NCBI GenBank assembly: GCA_902554705.1
Contig: CACDPP010000001.1
Span: forward strand, 1 to 64,000
Source: Paracoccaceae bacterium
GTDB taxonomy: Bacteria > Pseudomonadota > Alphaproteobacteria > Rhodobacterales > Rhodobacteraceae
Direction: 5' to 3'
DNA: 64,000 bases
Shown: positions 54,397 through 63,579 of the stretch, piece after piece
Numbering within the stretch: the stretch's first letter is position 1
How the letters are laid out: every line of letters starts with the position of its first letter
Program-made: the position numbers and the translations under genes
The notes under the pieces: model-generated
What the model was told of the DNA's origin: nothing
The model's input: only the letters and a program-made list of their open reading frames with translations
The model's database searches: none

Positions 54397-55623
54397 ATGA
54401 TAGTATTCTGGCTGAGCATTGTAATTATTTTAGCCTTTGTTTGTGTCATTTTTTATCAAACGTTGAAAAAAAATGCTGTCCAAAAAGAAGAAAATGCGGA
54501 TTTGAAGTTTTACAAATCACAGCTTTCTGAAATTGGAAGGGATATCGCGAAAGGAGCCATAAGTACCGAAGAAGCTGAACAACTGAAAGTTGAGGTTTCG
54601 CGCAGAATTTTAAAAAATAAAAATCAATCTTTACTTAAATTCAGCTTTCGATCTACAAACTCAAGATTAAAATTCGCTTTTATTTTGGGAATTTTTATGA
54701 GTTTTCTTTCGTTGGGCCTCTATTCATCACTCGGAAGCTTAGGATATTTCGATTTCTCCCAAGAAAATCGAATTGAAGCAGCTAAACTTTTGAAAGAAAC
54801 TCGACCGTCGCAACAGGAAGCCTGGGATGCTTTATCGGATGAAAAAACTATCAATACTCCAGAAGGCGAGATGGGTAAAATAATTACTAAATTGAGAAAA
54901 ATATCTCAAGAACGGCCTAATGATATAACGGGATTGCGTTATCTTGTGAGAACTGAAGCCAGTTTAAATAATTTTGAAAATGCAGCAATTGCTCAAATGT
55001 CTTTGGTTAAACTATTGGGAGAACAAGTTTTAACTGAAGATTTATACCAATTGGCAGAGTTAATGGTAATATCGCTGAACGGCTATGTCTCGCCAGAAGC
55101 AGAAGCTCTTTTTCGTAAGGTTTTGGCAAAAGATGATGATAATGGCGGGGCTCTTTACTATTTAGGGCTAATGTACGCCAACTTAGATCGGCCAGACCTT
55201 TCTTTTGAAATTTGGCGGAAACTTCTCAACCGAGGTCCAGATGACGCGCCATGGGTTCCTCTTATTCGCCAGCAAATTGTGGAAGTGGCATGGCGAGCTG
55301 GACAAAATCGATATGAGCTCCCTGCAAAAACAAAAATATCCCCAAATGGGCCCACTCAAGCTGATATTGAGGCTTCCAACGAGATGACAGCCGATGAAAG
55401 ACAGGAAATGATTTCTAACATGGTTGAAAGCTTGGCAAATCGTCTAGCATCTGAAGGAGGAACATCAGACGAGTGGGCCAGACTTATCAAGGTACTTTCA
55501 GTACTTGGTGACACAGATCGTGCAAAAAAAATATGGGCAGAAGCCCTAAATATTTATAGTAATTCACCAGCTGACCTGAGAGCCATTAATAATATTGCAA
55601 AGGAAATTGGTATTTCCAGATGA
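54397..55623 (+). CDS. ccmI: Cytochrome c biogenesis protein CcmI (CycH)
   Basis: A 408-residue apocytochrome chaperone that hands apocytochrome c to the CcmFH haem ligase. N-terminal helix 1 (FWLSIVIILAFVCVIFYQTL), the FYKSQLSEIGRDIAKGAISTEEAE cytoplasmic coil, helix 2 (FAFILGIFMSFLSLGLYSSL), then TPR-like repeats (GGALYYLGLMYANLDRPDLSFEIW). GGGAG precedes the ATG. It is 24 kb from ccmABCDG, and the ruvX start overlaps its stop by four bases. Confidence 0.93.
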   Translation: MIVFWLSIVIILAFVCVIFYQTLKKNAVQKEENADLKFYKSQLSEIGRDIAKGAISTEEAEQLKVEVSRRILKNKNQSLLKFSFRSTNSRLKFAFILGIFMSFLSLGLYSSLGSLGYFDFSQENRIEAAKLLKETRPSQQEAWDALSDEKTINTPEGEMGKIITKLRKISQERPNDITGLRYLVRTEASLNNFENAAIAQMSLVKLLGEQVLTEDLYQLAELMVISLNGYVSPEAEALFRKVLAKDDDNGGALYYLGLMYANLDRPDLSFEIWRKLLNRGPDDAPWVPLIRQQIVEVAWRAGQNRYELPAKTKISPNGPTQADIEASNEMTADERQEMISNMVESLANRLASEGGTSDEWARLIKVLSVLGDTDRAKKIWAEALNIYSNSPADLRAINNIAKEIGISR

Positions 55624-56093
55624 TATACGAAGACGTTTCCAAATTTGCGAATGAACTCCAATCGAATAGTTCCTTAATCGGCTTAGACTTAGGAACGAAA
55701 ACAATTGGCGTTGCGGTAAGCGACATCATCCTTTCTGTCGCCACACCGATTAAAACTATCAAACGGAAAAAGTTTTCAATAGATTCTGATCAATTATTGG
55801 GGATCATTTCCATTAAAAATTGTTGCGGGATCGTTTTTGGGTTGCCAAAAAATATGGATGGGAGTGAGGGACCAAGAGCACAGTCCACGAGAGCATTTGC
55901 TAGAAATTTTTCAAAAAAAACACCGCTTCCAATTTCTTTTTGGGATGAGCGGTTGTCAACAGTAGCCGCCGAAAAAGCTTTATTGGAGGCGGATACAACA
56001 CGAAAACGTCGTGCAGAAGTAATCGATCATGTTGCAGCAGCTTATATACTTCAAGGGTTCTTAGATCGATTAAAGATTTTAGACAATTGTTAA
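55620..56093 (+). CDS. ruvX: Holliday junction resolvase-like RuvX (YqgF)
   Basis: A 157-residue RNase H-fold nuclease acting in 16S rRNA 5' maturation and/or DNA junction processing. GLDLGTKTIGVAVSD holds the first catalytic Asp, FGLPKNMDGSEGPRAQ the central loop, WDERLSTVAAEKAL the Glu, and DHVAAAYILQGFL the last Asp. It overlaps ccmI by four bases (ATGA). Confidence 0.94.
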   Translation: MIYEDVSKFANELQSNSSLIGLDLGTKTIGVAVSDIILSVATPIKTIKRKKFSIDSDQLLGIISIKNCCGIVFGLPKNMDGSEGPRAQSTRAFARNFSKKTPLPISFWDERLSTVAAEKALLEADTTRKRRAEVIDHVAAAYILQGFLDRLKILDNC

Positions 56094-56124
56094 ATTTTAA
56101 GTGTCTTTCGGGAGGAAACTAGTT

Positions 56125-56358
56125 TTGGGTAGTGAATTTTGGACAAGAGATGAAATCCAAAGTCCTTGCATCAAAATATGTGTAATTCACCCCAGTGAAA
56201 GACTATGCACTGGATGCCATAGAACAATAGAAGAAATTTCTTCTTGGTCACGTCTGCCCTCGGAACAAAGAAACCAAATCATTAACGAATTACCAAAGCG
56301 TGCATTTAGATTAAAAAGACGTCGTGGCGGCAGAGCAGCCCGTGTCGCGAAATTATGA
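56125..56358 (+). CDS. DUF1289 Cys-rich small protein
   Basis: A 77-residue protein. I choose TTG 56125 because GGGAGG lies nine bases upstream; GTG 56101 overlaps nothing useful. Four Cys in PCIKICVIHPSERLCTGCHRTIEEISSW form the DUF1289 zinc- or cluster-binding motif, and the tail is very basic (KRRRGGRAARVAKL). Function is unknown. Its stop overlaps the convergent PhyH-like stop by six bases. Confidence 0.88.
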   Translation: MGSEFWTRDEIQSPCIKICVIHPSERLCTGCHRTIEEISSWSRLPSEQRNQIINELPKRAFRLKRRRGGRAARVAKL

Positions 56359-57138
56359 TAATTTTGGCCAATCAGCCAAATGTTGAAGTTCTGGTCTAAA
56401 ATAAGCTATTTTTCGTCCTTCACTAAAGTTTTTGATCTTAAATTCCCAGGGACTTATTCCATGAAGGCAAAGTCTGTGTATCATATAACTTTCGCCTAAA
56501 TTTGCATGCAGTACGCGTCTTTTACATTTTTCAAATATGCTTTTTCTTGTTTGCATATAAACCTCGCGAACATCCAAATCTTTCCATTTTCCAGGGTCTC
56601 GGTTCAAAAATAAACTGTTGAATGCCTTTGAAATTAAATGATGAGATCCCTCCCAGACCACAACAGGACTTGCGCCTTTTGGCGCTTGATTTAAGGGAAT
56701 TCCAAGTACATAGGCATGTGGCTCTTTTAACTTTCTTGGTCCCCCTGGAAAATCAGCTATCAAACCATCTACATGAGCTGCGTCTCTTTTTAATCTAAAG
56801 TTGAAAGAACTTTCACTTTCTTGATCTCTAGGCTTCGGGTAGCCTTCGAAAATTATCGAAACCTGAGCCGCATGGAGGCCGCGAGCTTCGGTGCGTTTCA
56901 TTAAACTTTCAAATGGTCCACTTAGTGAGATTTCGCCTAAGGCTCCATTTGTATCATTTTCTAAGGCATCTACACCAACAAACCAAGTTCCCTGACAGGT
57001 TAAATTATTATCAAAAATTTCTTTATTTTTTAGCTTTGAAGTAATCTTTGAATTAGCAGTATTAGCCCAATGGGCTACACGCTGATCAAACTTAAATTTA
57101 ATCCAGCCTTTATGCTCAAAATCACTAAGCTCTTTCAT
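56353..57138 (-). CDS. PhyH-like Fe(II)/2-oxoglutarate dioxygenase (predicted)
   Basis: A 261-residue soluble protein. H122-x-D124 in KRDAAHVDG, a distal His around 221-226 with R222 (YMIHRLCLHGISPW), and the VVVWEGSHHLI strand fit the double-stranded beta-helix of phytanoyl-CoA dioxygenase-like enzymes. Substrate is unknown. It follows kdsA in the same direction, so it could act on a surface glycan or lipid; that is a guess. The family level is a motif reading, not a search result. Confidence 0.65.
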   Translation of the reverse strand: MKELSDFEHKGWIKFKFDQRVAHWANTANSKITSKLKNKEIFDNNLTCQGTWFVGVDALENDTNGALGEISLSGPFESLMKRTEARGLHAAQVSIIFEGYPKPRDQESESSFNFRLKRDAAHVDGLIADFPGGPRKLKEPHAYVLGIPLNQAPKGASPVVVWEGSHHLISKAFNSLFLNRDPGKWKDLDVREVYMQTRKSIFEKCKRRVLHANLGESYMIHRLCLHGISPWEFKIKNFSEGRKIAYFRPELQHLADWPKLS

Positions 57139-57172
57139 GTCAATAAATACCCCTTGGGCTCTTTCAATTGAC

Positions 57173-58003
57173 TCAAATAGCCTTACTTAATTCATCTATT
57201 ACACGAAGCTTTTCAATCAGTTTTTGCAAATTAGCCACATCAATCATATTTGGACCGTCGCAAGGCGCGTTATCTGGTTCTTGATGAGTCTCAATAAAAA
57301 CCGCTGCAACACCAACTGCACAAGCTGCCCGAGCAAGCGCAGCCACAAATTTTCTCTCTCCACCGGAACTATTTCCTCTGCCGCCTGGTTGTTGAACAGA
57401 ATGAGTGGCGTCAAAAACGACTGGATATCCAGTCTCAGCCATTATTTCTAGACCACGAAAATCGTTAACCAGTGTGTTATATCCAAAACTAGTCCCACGC
57501 TCACAAAGCAATATTTTTTTATTACCAGTGCTAGCTATTTTCTCAGCAACATTTGTCATTTCCCAAGGCGCTAAAAACTGCCCCTTCTTAACGTTTATTG
57601 GTTTTCCAGTTTCTCCAGCTGCAATCAATAAATCAGTTTGCCGAGATAAAAATGCCGGAATTTGCAAAACATCCACCACTTCAGAGGCTGTGACACATTG
57701 AGAAACAGTATGAATATCTGTAATAACCGGGCAATTGAAAGTTAACTTTATTTCTTCTAGAATTCTTAATCCCTCTTCAATTCCAACACCCCTAGCTGAT
57801 GCAATCGAAGATCTATTTGCCTTATCAAAACTGGATTTAAATATAAAATTTGATGAAGATGGCGCACACAACTTAGTTATTTTCTCCGCCATAAACATTG
57901 CGTGGTCACGATTTTCTAGTTGGCATGGCCCCAAAATAAAGGCCAGCGGATTATCTCCTCCAACCGGTATATCACCAATATTTACAACATTATTATCAGA
58001 CAC
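57173..58003 (-). CDS. kdsA: 3-deoxy-8-phosphooctulonate synthase
   Basis: Condenses arabinose 5-phosphate with phosphoenolpyruvate to Kdo-8-phosphate. The 276-residue TIM barrel has LAFILGPCQLENRDHAMFMA, FKSSFDKANRSS, ITDIHTVSQC and FDATHSVQQPGG. The Cys of GPCQLE marks a metal-dependent KdsA. It lies one base after kdsB. Confidence 0.97.
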   Translation of the reverse strand: MSDNNVVNIGDIPVGGDNPLAFILGPCQLENRDHAMFMAEKITKLCAPSSSNFIFKSSFDKANRSSIASARGVGIEEGLRILEEIKLTFNCPVITDIHTVSQCVTASEVVDVLQIPAFLSRQTDLLIAAGETGKPINVKKGQFLAPWEMTNVAEKIASTGNKKILLCERGTSFGYNTLVNDFRGLEIMAETGYPVVFDATHSVQQPGGRGNSSGGERKFVAALARAACAVGVAAVFIETHQEPDNAPCDGPNMIDVANLQKLIEKLRVIDELSKAI

Positions 58004-58789
58004 TTAGAATAAAACTTCCTCTATTAGCTGTACATCTTGTGGATTATTTAACTCCCAAAAAACACGCCCTTTGCTATTTACCTCGACACACTTTACTCGT
58101 TTACTCTCAAATAAAAACCTTAATTGCTCCAAGCCCTCTAACTTTTCTAAGTTACTTTCAGGCCAGCTCAAATAATCCCTTAAGATATTCTTTCTATAAG
58201 CATATACACCAATATGATGGTAACACGGTATTTGGTCCTTCAAACCAATTTTGGATATTTCAAAAAAAGGTATTAACTCTTTTGAGAAATAAAGAGCGTA
58301 CATGTCTTTATCAAATACCACTGTGGTTCCGCCCACTCGGTCAGATTTTCTATCTTCAGAAAAAAGATTGTAACTTTTTCTATCTAATCTCAAAACTGGT
58401 GTGGCCATGTCAGTACTTTTATCTGCCTTCAAACCAGCAATTATTTCCTCGACAAACCAACTTGGAGTCAAAGGTGCATCCCCCTGAAAGTTTACAATAA
58501 TTTCAGCGTCTAATTGCGCATTATTTACTGCTTCTGCACATCTTTCCGTACCATTTTTACAATTTGACGAAGTTCGAATAACCTTTGCGCCAAAGGTTAC
58601 TGCGTGTTCCTCAATTCTTTTATCATCCGTTGCAACGTATATTTCCGATACGCCAGAGACTTTATTAGCGGCTTCCCAACTAAGCTGAATAAGAGATTTT
58701 TTTCCTTCTCTCGTTCTAAGCTCTACAAGCGGTTTTCCTGGGTAACGTGTTGAACCATATCGAGCAGGAATAATTATAACGGCTTTCAT
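58004..58789 (-). CDS. kdsB: CMP-Kdo synthetase
   Basis: Activates Kdo with CTP for lipopolysaccharide. The product has 261 residues: IIPARYGSTRYPGKPLVEL is the nucleotide-binding start, VNFQGDAPLTPSWFVEEI the metal/CTP loop (usually QGDEP; Ala replaces Glu here), and HHIGVYAYRKNILRDYLSWPESNLEKLEGLEQLRFL the Kdo/dimer region. Its start overlaps kdsD by four bases. Confidence 0.95.
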   Translation of the reverse strand: MKAVIIIPARYGSTRYPGKPLVELRTREGKKSLIQLSWEAANKVSGVSEIYVATDDKRIEEHAVTFGAKVIRTSSNCKNGTERCAEAVNNAQLDAEIIVNFQGDAPLTPSWFVEEIIAGLKADKSTDMATPVLRLDRKSYNLFSEDRKSDRVGGTTVVFDKDMYALYFSKELIPFFEISKIGLKDQIPCYHHIGVYAYRKNILRDYLSWPESNLEKLEGLEQLRFLFESKRVKCVEVNSKGRVFWELNNPQDVQLIEEVLF

Positions 58790-59742
58790 GCAGCTCCCAC
58801 TCTTAACAAATCCTGAATATGAATGATCCCAACAGGTTTGTTATCAGTAGAGGTCACAATCAGCACGCTTATTTTCCGATCCTGCATTAAGTTTAAAGCA
58901 TCAACCACGAAAGTTTCTTCAGCTATCGTAATTGGCGATAAGCTTGCGATGTCCCCTGCATTTTTTCCCATAAGATCATCTATATGCCGGCGAAGATCGC
59001 CATCAGTTATTACACCAACTAAGGAACCAATTTCATCAACTATAGCGGCTATTCCAAAACCTTTAGTTGACATCGTCAGTAAAGTTTCCTTCATTGAAGT
59101 TTTTGTCTTTACCAAGGGCATTGTATCATCTTTATGCATCAATTGGCTTACTGTCATTAATTTAGCACCGAGTTTGCCCCCCGGATGGAAAACCTTGAAA
59201 TTTTCAGCGTTAAAATTTTTTGCCTCCATTAGAGCAACTGCCAAGGCATCACCGAGAGCGAGCATCATCGTTGTTGAAGTTGTTGGAGCCATGCCTATTG
59301 GGCAAGCCTCATCCGCCATTGGTAAGCATAATTTAAAGTTTGCCGCTTTGACTAAGGTGCTTTCACAGTTTGAAGACATAGTAGCGATCGGAATACTAAA
59401 GCGACGTGCATGAGTTAATATATCAAACATTTCAATCGTCTCACCAGAATTGGAGATAAGCAGACAGAGATCTTGCTCGGTAATCATACCTAAGTCACCA
59501 TGGCTGGCTTCAGTGGCATGCACAAAATAAGCTGGAGTGCCTGTACTGGCTAATGTTGCAGAAATTTTATTTCCAATATGGCCAGATTTGCCAACTCCAG
59601 ATACAATTACTCGACCAGTTAAATTTAGTATGAATTTCACAAGGTCACTAAAATCACTAGGCAAATCATCTTTAAGTTTTCCAAGAGCGTCAGCCTCTGT
59701 TTTTAAAACTTTTTTCGCAGCTTTTACAAAAGAATTTGCCAT
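58786..59742 (-). CDS. kdsD: Arabinose-5-phosphate isomerase (KpsF/GutQ family)
   Basis: Makes the arabinose 5-phosphate used by KdsA. Of its 318 residues the SIS domain carries GVGKSGHIGNKISATLASTGTPAYFVHATEASHGDLG, with PTTSTTMMLALGDALAVAL further on, then two CBS domains (GFGIAAIVDEIGSLVGVITDGDLRRHI and KISVLIVTSTDNKPVGIIHIQDLL). First of kdsD-kdsB-kdsA; divergent from hisB. Confidence 0.95.
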   Translation of the reverse strand: MANSFVKAAKKVLKTEADALGKLKDDLPSDFSDLVKFILNLTGRVIVSGVGKSGHIGNKISATLASTGTPAYFVHATEASHGDLGMITEQDLCLLISNSGETIEMFDILTHARRFSIPIATMSSNCESTLVKAANFKLCLPMADEACPIGMAPTTSTTMMLALGDALAVALMEAKNFNAENFKVFHPGGKLGAKLMTVSQLMHKDDTMPLVKTKTSMKETLLTMSTKGFGIAAIVDEIGSLVGVITDGDLRRHIDDLMGKNAGDIASLSPITIAEETFVVDALNLMQDRKISVLIVTSTDNKPVGIIHIQDLLRVGAA

Positions 59743-60005
59743 GGTTTATTGTCCAATTAATAGAGACCTCGCGAGAGTTTATAGAATTAAAAGAATTAAT
59801 TTCAAAGGCTCAAATTTTTTAAAAATATTAGGTCCTAAATGTAACCTAAATCTAAAGCCAACATCAATCGACTATTTTAACGACAGCAAAAGTAACAATT
59901 TAACAACATTTTTTTCTTAATAATTAATTTGACTTGGCCTTGAACAATCTATTCAGTATAGCCGCATCACAATAATTTAAATGCTTTAGAAAGAACGAGC
60001 CAAGC

Positions 60006-60593
60006 ATGCGTAGTGGAAAAATTGAAAGAAAAACAGCTGAAACTGAAATCTCTGCATCCTTAAAATTAGACGGCACAGGCAAATACAAAATCAATACCGG
60101 TGTCGGTTTTTTTGACCACATGCTGGAACAATTGGCGCGCCACTCATTGATCGATTTAGAGATCGAAGCCAACGGTGATACTCATATTGACGATCATCAT
60201 ACCGTTGAAGACACTGGTATAGCTTTTGGACAGGCCTTGACTCAAGCCATTGGCAATAAAGTAGGAATTAATAGGTATGGTTGGTGCTTGTTACCCATGG
60301 ATGACACTTTGATACGAACGGCGTTAGACCTATCTAGTCGACCATTTTTATATTTTGATATTGATATGCCAACTGACAAAATAGGCACCTTCGATACCGA
60401 ACTTGTAAGAGAATTCTTCCAAGCTGTTTCTACTCATGGTGGGATTACACTCCATATGGAGAAGTTACATGGGTACAACAGTCATCATATTGCAGAAGCT
60501 GCTTTCAAGTCATTTTCAAAGTCTCTAAGAGTTGCAATTGAAAAAGATCCTCGAAATCTAAAAGCTTTGCCGTCTACAAAGGGTGCACTTTAA
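60006..60593 (+). CDS. hisB: Imidazoleglycerol-phosphate dehydratase
   Basis: Sixth step of histidine synthesis. A 195-residue monofunctional enzyme with [14 protein letters not shown], the metal-binding [17 protein letters not shown] and its internal repeat [19 protein letters not shown]. No phosphatase domain is fused. It is four bases from hisH. Confidence 0.97.
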   Translation: MRSGKIERKTAETEISASLKLDGTGKYKINTGVGFFDHMLEQLARHSLIDLEIEANGDTHIDDHHTVEDTGIAFGQALTQAIGNKVGINRYGWCLLPMDDTLIRTALDLSSRPFLYFDIDMPTDKIGTFDTELVREFFQAVSTHGGITLHMEKLHGYNSHHIAEAAFKSFSKSLRVAIEKDPRNLKALPSTKGAL

Positions 60594-60596
60594 TAC

Positions 60597-61232
60597 ATGC
60601 TTACCGCTATAATCGATTATAGTAGTGGAAACCTTCATTCCGCGCAGAAAGCATTTGAAAAGATTACAGCTTTAAATAACTTAGGTTCCGTTGTTGTAAC
60701 AAGTGATCCACAGATCATTTCTTCTGCTGATCGATTAGTACTTCCAGGAGATGGTGCATTTCCTTCGTGCAAATCCGAACTGATGTCCTCTGAAGCATAT
60801 GAGGCCATGGTTTTTAGTGCAGTTGAGAAAAAACGACCTTTTTTGGGCATCTGCGTGGGCATGCAATTGATGGCAATAAAAAGTTATGAGTACCAAGAAA
60901 CTGACGGTCTTGGTTGGATTGACGGTGAAGTACGTAAGATAAACCCTAAAGACAAATCTTTAAAAATTCCTCATATGGGCTGGAATACGTTAAAGATAGA
61001 GAGCGACCACCCTATCTTCAAATGTATTCATAATGGTGATCATGTATATTTCATACACTCTTTCCAGATGATGATAAAAAAACACGAGCAACGCCTAGCC
61101 TACACAGATTATGGAACAGATATTACAGCAGTTGTGGGCAAGGAGAATATGGTAGGACTTCAGTTTCATCCAGAGAAAAGTGGTGAAATAGGGCTAAGAA
61201 TCATAGAAAACTTTCTTTCATGGAGTCCATAA
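60597..61232 (+). CDS. hisH: Imidazole glycerol phosphate synthase, glutaminase subunit
   Basis: Class I amidotransferase, 211 residues, feeding ammonia to HisF. Nucleophile Cys in PFLGICVGMQLMA, and the His-Glu pair in GLQFHPEKSGEIG. DYSSGNLHSAQKAFEK is the N-terminal signature. A hairpin overlaps its stop, and a minus-strand DUF2147 gene separates it from hisA. Confidence 0.97.
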   Translation: MLTAIIDYSSGNLHSAQKAFEKITALNNLGSVVVTSDPQIISSADRLVLPGDGAFPSCKSELMSSEAYEAMVFSAVEKKRPFLGICVGMQLMAIKSYEYQETDGLGWIDGEVRKINPKDKSLKIPHMGWNTLKIESDHPIFKCIHNGDHVYFIHSFQMMIKKHEQRLAYTDYGTDITAVVGKENMVGLQFHPEKSGEIGLRIIENFLSWSP

Positions 61233-61258
61233 AACTATATTTTTTTATAGTTTTATGG
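61227..61258. terminator. AT-rich hairpin between convergent hisH and DUF2147 gene
   Basis: CCATAAAACTATA pairs with TATAGTTTTATGG over a T6 loop, a 13-bp perfect stem starting inside the hisH stop region. No T-run follows on either strand, so it may act as a bidirectional 3' end structure. Confidence 0.6.
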
Positions 61259-61272
61259 AAATTAAGTTTGTG

Positions 61273-61668
61273 TCACTTGACTCTTGTCCAAGTCCCTCCA
61301 TCTCTGCATAAAATTGCTACACATCCAGAGATCTTGAGCTCATCATTACCCACTAACTTCATTTTGGACTTATAAATTTTGTCACGATCGGGAGACCAAA
61401 TTTTACCACCAGAATACTTGCCGTTTTTCTTCGCCTTCATATCCCAAATAATCAACTTGCCAAGATTTTTAGATTTATATTCTTTTCCTGACCCATCAAA
61501 AGATTTAACCAACTCACCGCAGATTTTGTCTTCACAGGCTCTAACTTCAATCTGTCCATAATTACCGTTGTCGTCACCTACAGTTTGCCATAAACCAAAA
61601 ATTGGATCTGCAGATGCCGAAAAAGCGAAAAACAGCCCGGTAACAGCTACCGATATAAATTTTTTCAT
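61273..61668 (-). CDS. DUF2147 secreted protein
   Basis: A 131-residue periplasmic protein with signal peptide (1-20, ending SASA). DPIFGLWQTVGDDNGNYGQIEVRACEDKICGELVKS, the KIWSPDRDKIYKSKMKLVG strand and the closing CVAILCRDGGTWTRVK are the DUF2147 pattern. Function is unknown. It is encoded against the his genes between hisH and hisA. Confidence 0.93.
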   Translation of the reverse strand: MKKFISVAVTGLFFAFSASADPIFGLWQTVGDDNGNYGQIEVRACEDKICGELVKSFDGSGKEYKSKNLGKLIIWDMKAKKNGKYSGGKIWSPDRDKIYKSKMKLVGNDELKISGCVAILCRDGGTWTRVK

Positions 61669-61794
61669 TAAATTTCCTCCCTTTCAATAAGAATGTTGGC
61701 TGTCTTTGCAACTAGTTTCAAGCCTTTTATTATGTGCCATTGCAAATTAAATTCAAAACTGCGACACACCTGTCCGGTGAATTGAGGAATTTTT

Positions 61795-62517
61795 ATGATC
61801 TTATACCCAGCAATTGACCTAAAAGACGGGAAAGCAGTTCGGCTGCTCCGTGGAGATATGAACAAATCAACGGTATTTAATGATAGCCCAATTGATCAAG
61901 CATTGAGCTTCATCAATCAGCGTTGCCAATGGCTGCATCTAGTTGATTTGAATGGTGCTTTTGAAGGTAAACCCGTTAATGCAGATACGGTTGAAAAAAT
62001 AATAAACAGGTGTAACGTTCCAATCCAATTAGGTGGAGGAATAAGAGATATTGACACGATTGAAATGTGGCTTTCAAAAGGACTTGCGCGCGTTATTCTG
62101 GGGACAGTAGCCGTAGAAAATCCATCACTTGTAAGGTTAGCGGCAAATAAATATCCTGGCAAAATAGCTGTTGGAATAGATGCTAGAGCTGGGCGTGTAG
62201 CTACAGATGGCTGGGCCAAAGATACAGATATCTGGGCTACAGAACTTGCCAAAAAATTTGAAAATGATGGTGTTTCGGCCATTATTTACACTGATATTGA
62301 AAGGGATGGCGCAATGATGGGGCCAAATTTGGGTGCCACAGCTGAGATAGCCAACGCAGTTTCTATTCCTATTATCGCATCAGGCGGGGTCAGCTCTCTA
62401 GACGACCTAAAAGCACTTAAGGATTGTGGAGCTCAACTCAATGGCGCTATTTCGGGTAGGGCGCTTTATGACCGGAAATTTACTGTTCAGCAGGCATTAG
62501 AGGTTCTCGATGCTTAA
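61795..62517 (+). CDS. hisA: Phosphoribosylformimino-AICAR phosphate isomerase
   Basis: A 240-residue TIM barrel: [19 protein letters not shown] has the first catalytic Asp, [14 protein letters not shown] the phosphate loop, [14 protein letters not shown] the second Asp, and [16 protein letters not shown] the other phosphate site. GAGG precedes the ATG. It overlaps hisF by eight bases. Confidence 0.97.
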   Translation: MILYPAIDLKDGKAVRLLRGDMNKSTVFNDSPIDQALSFINQRCQWLHLVDLNGAFEGKPVNADTVEKIINRCNVPIQLGGGIRDIDTIEMWLSKGLARVILGTVAVENPSLVRLAANKYPGKIAVGIDARAGRVATDGWAKDTDIWATELAKKFENDGVSAIIYTDIERDGAMMGPNLGATAEIANAVSIPIIASGGVSSLDDLKALKDCGAQLNGAISGRALYDRKFTVQQALEVLDA

Positions 62518-63274
62518 ATGCCGAATAATCCCCTGCTTAGACGTTGCCGACGGTAGGGTTGTAAAAGGGATTAATTTTGTTGGTCTTAGAGATGCTGGAG
62601 ACCCGGTGGAAGCAGCAGAACGGTATGACAAAGAAGGCGCGGATGAACTCTGTTTTCTTGATATTAATGCCACTTATCAAAACCGGGCAACGACCTACTC
62701 CATCGTGCAAAAAACAGCTGAAAAATGTTTTATTCCGCTAACAGTTGGCGGAGGCGTTAGATCTTCAGAGGACGTAAGAAATCTTTTATTGGCAGGAGCA
62801 GATAAAGTAAGCTTTAATTCTGCTGCAGTGAAAAACCCAGATGTTATTTCAGAGGCTGCTAACAGGTTTGGATCTCAATGCATAGTTTGCGCAATTGACG
62901 CAAAAGCTGCTCCATCTGGAAAGTGGGAGCTTTTTACTCACGGAGGAAGAAAACCAACGGGTATTGACGCAGTTGAATTTGCCCAGCTCATTGAAAAAAA
63001 AGGTGCAGGCGAAATATTGCTGACTTCAATGGATAAAGACGGGACAAAATCGGGCTTTAATTTGAATATGACCAGGATAATTTCCAACGCTGTTACGATA
63101 CCAGTTATAGCTTCTGGTGGTGTCGGTAATTTAGATCACTTAGTTGATGGGGTAGTGCGAGGCGGCGCATCTGCTGTTCTAGCAGCTTCTATATTTCATT
63201 TTGGTGAATATACTATAGACCAAGCGAAAAAACATATGGACAAAGCTGGAATACCAGTCAGATTGAATAAATGA
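62510..63274 (+). CDS. hisF: Imidazole glycerol phosphate synthase, cyclase subunit
   Basis: A 254-residue TIM barrel paralogous to HisA, partner of His[62 protein letters not shown] and [20 protein letters not shown] hold the catalytic Asp residues and phosphate sites. It overlaps hisE by four bases (ATGA). Confidence 0.98.
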   Translation: MLKCRIIPCLDVADGRVVKGINFVGLRDAGDPVEAAERYDKEGADELCFLDINATYQNRATTYSIVQKTAEKCFIPLTVGGGVRSSEDVRNLLLAGADKVSFNSAAVKNPDVISEAANRFGSQCIVCAIDAKAAPSGKWELFTHGGRKPTGIDAVEFAQLIEKKGAGEILLTSMDKDGTKSGFNLNMTRIISNAVTIPVIASGGVGNLDHLVDGVVRGGASAVLAASIFHFGEYTIDQAKKHMDKAGIPVRLNK

Positions 63275-63579
63275 AATTAGAAGATTTAGTCAAAACAATT
63301 AATTCTCGTGCTGACGCTGATCCGTCGGAAAGTTGGACAGCTACGCTTCTAGCTCAAGGGCCCGAAAAATGTGCTGAAAAGTTTGGAGAAGAGGCAGTAG
63401 AAGCAATTATAGAGGCAGTAAAAGGTGATGATAAGGCTCTTATCTCTGAAGCAGCTGATGTTATTTTTCATTATCTGGTTATGCTGAAATCTAGAGAGAT
63501 TAATTTTGACGATGTAATGAAAGAACTAAAGAGTAGAACAAATAAATCTGGGCTTAGGGAAAAAGAAGAAAGATTATAA
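63271..63579 (+). CDS. hisE: Phosphoribosyl-ATP pyrophosphatase
   Basis: The 102-residue MazG-like enzyme of histidine step two, separate from HisI here. [30 protein letters not shown] and [20 protein letters not shown] hold the metal-binding Glu/Asp helices. Last gene of the his run; its stop overlaps that of the convergent CoA-binding gene by six bases. Confidence 0.96.
   Translation: MKLEDLVKTINSRADADPSESWTATLLAQGPEKCAEKFGEEAVEAIIEAVKGDDKALISEAADVIFHYLVMLKSREINFDDVMKELKSRTNKSGLREKEERL

Noticed and set aside
59924-60172. Minus-strand frame of 82 codons
   Set aside because: It is the antisense shadow of hisB.
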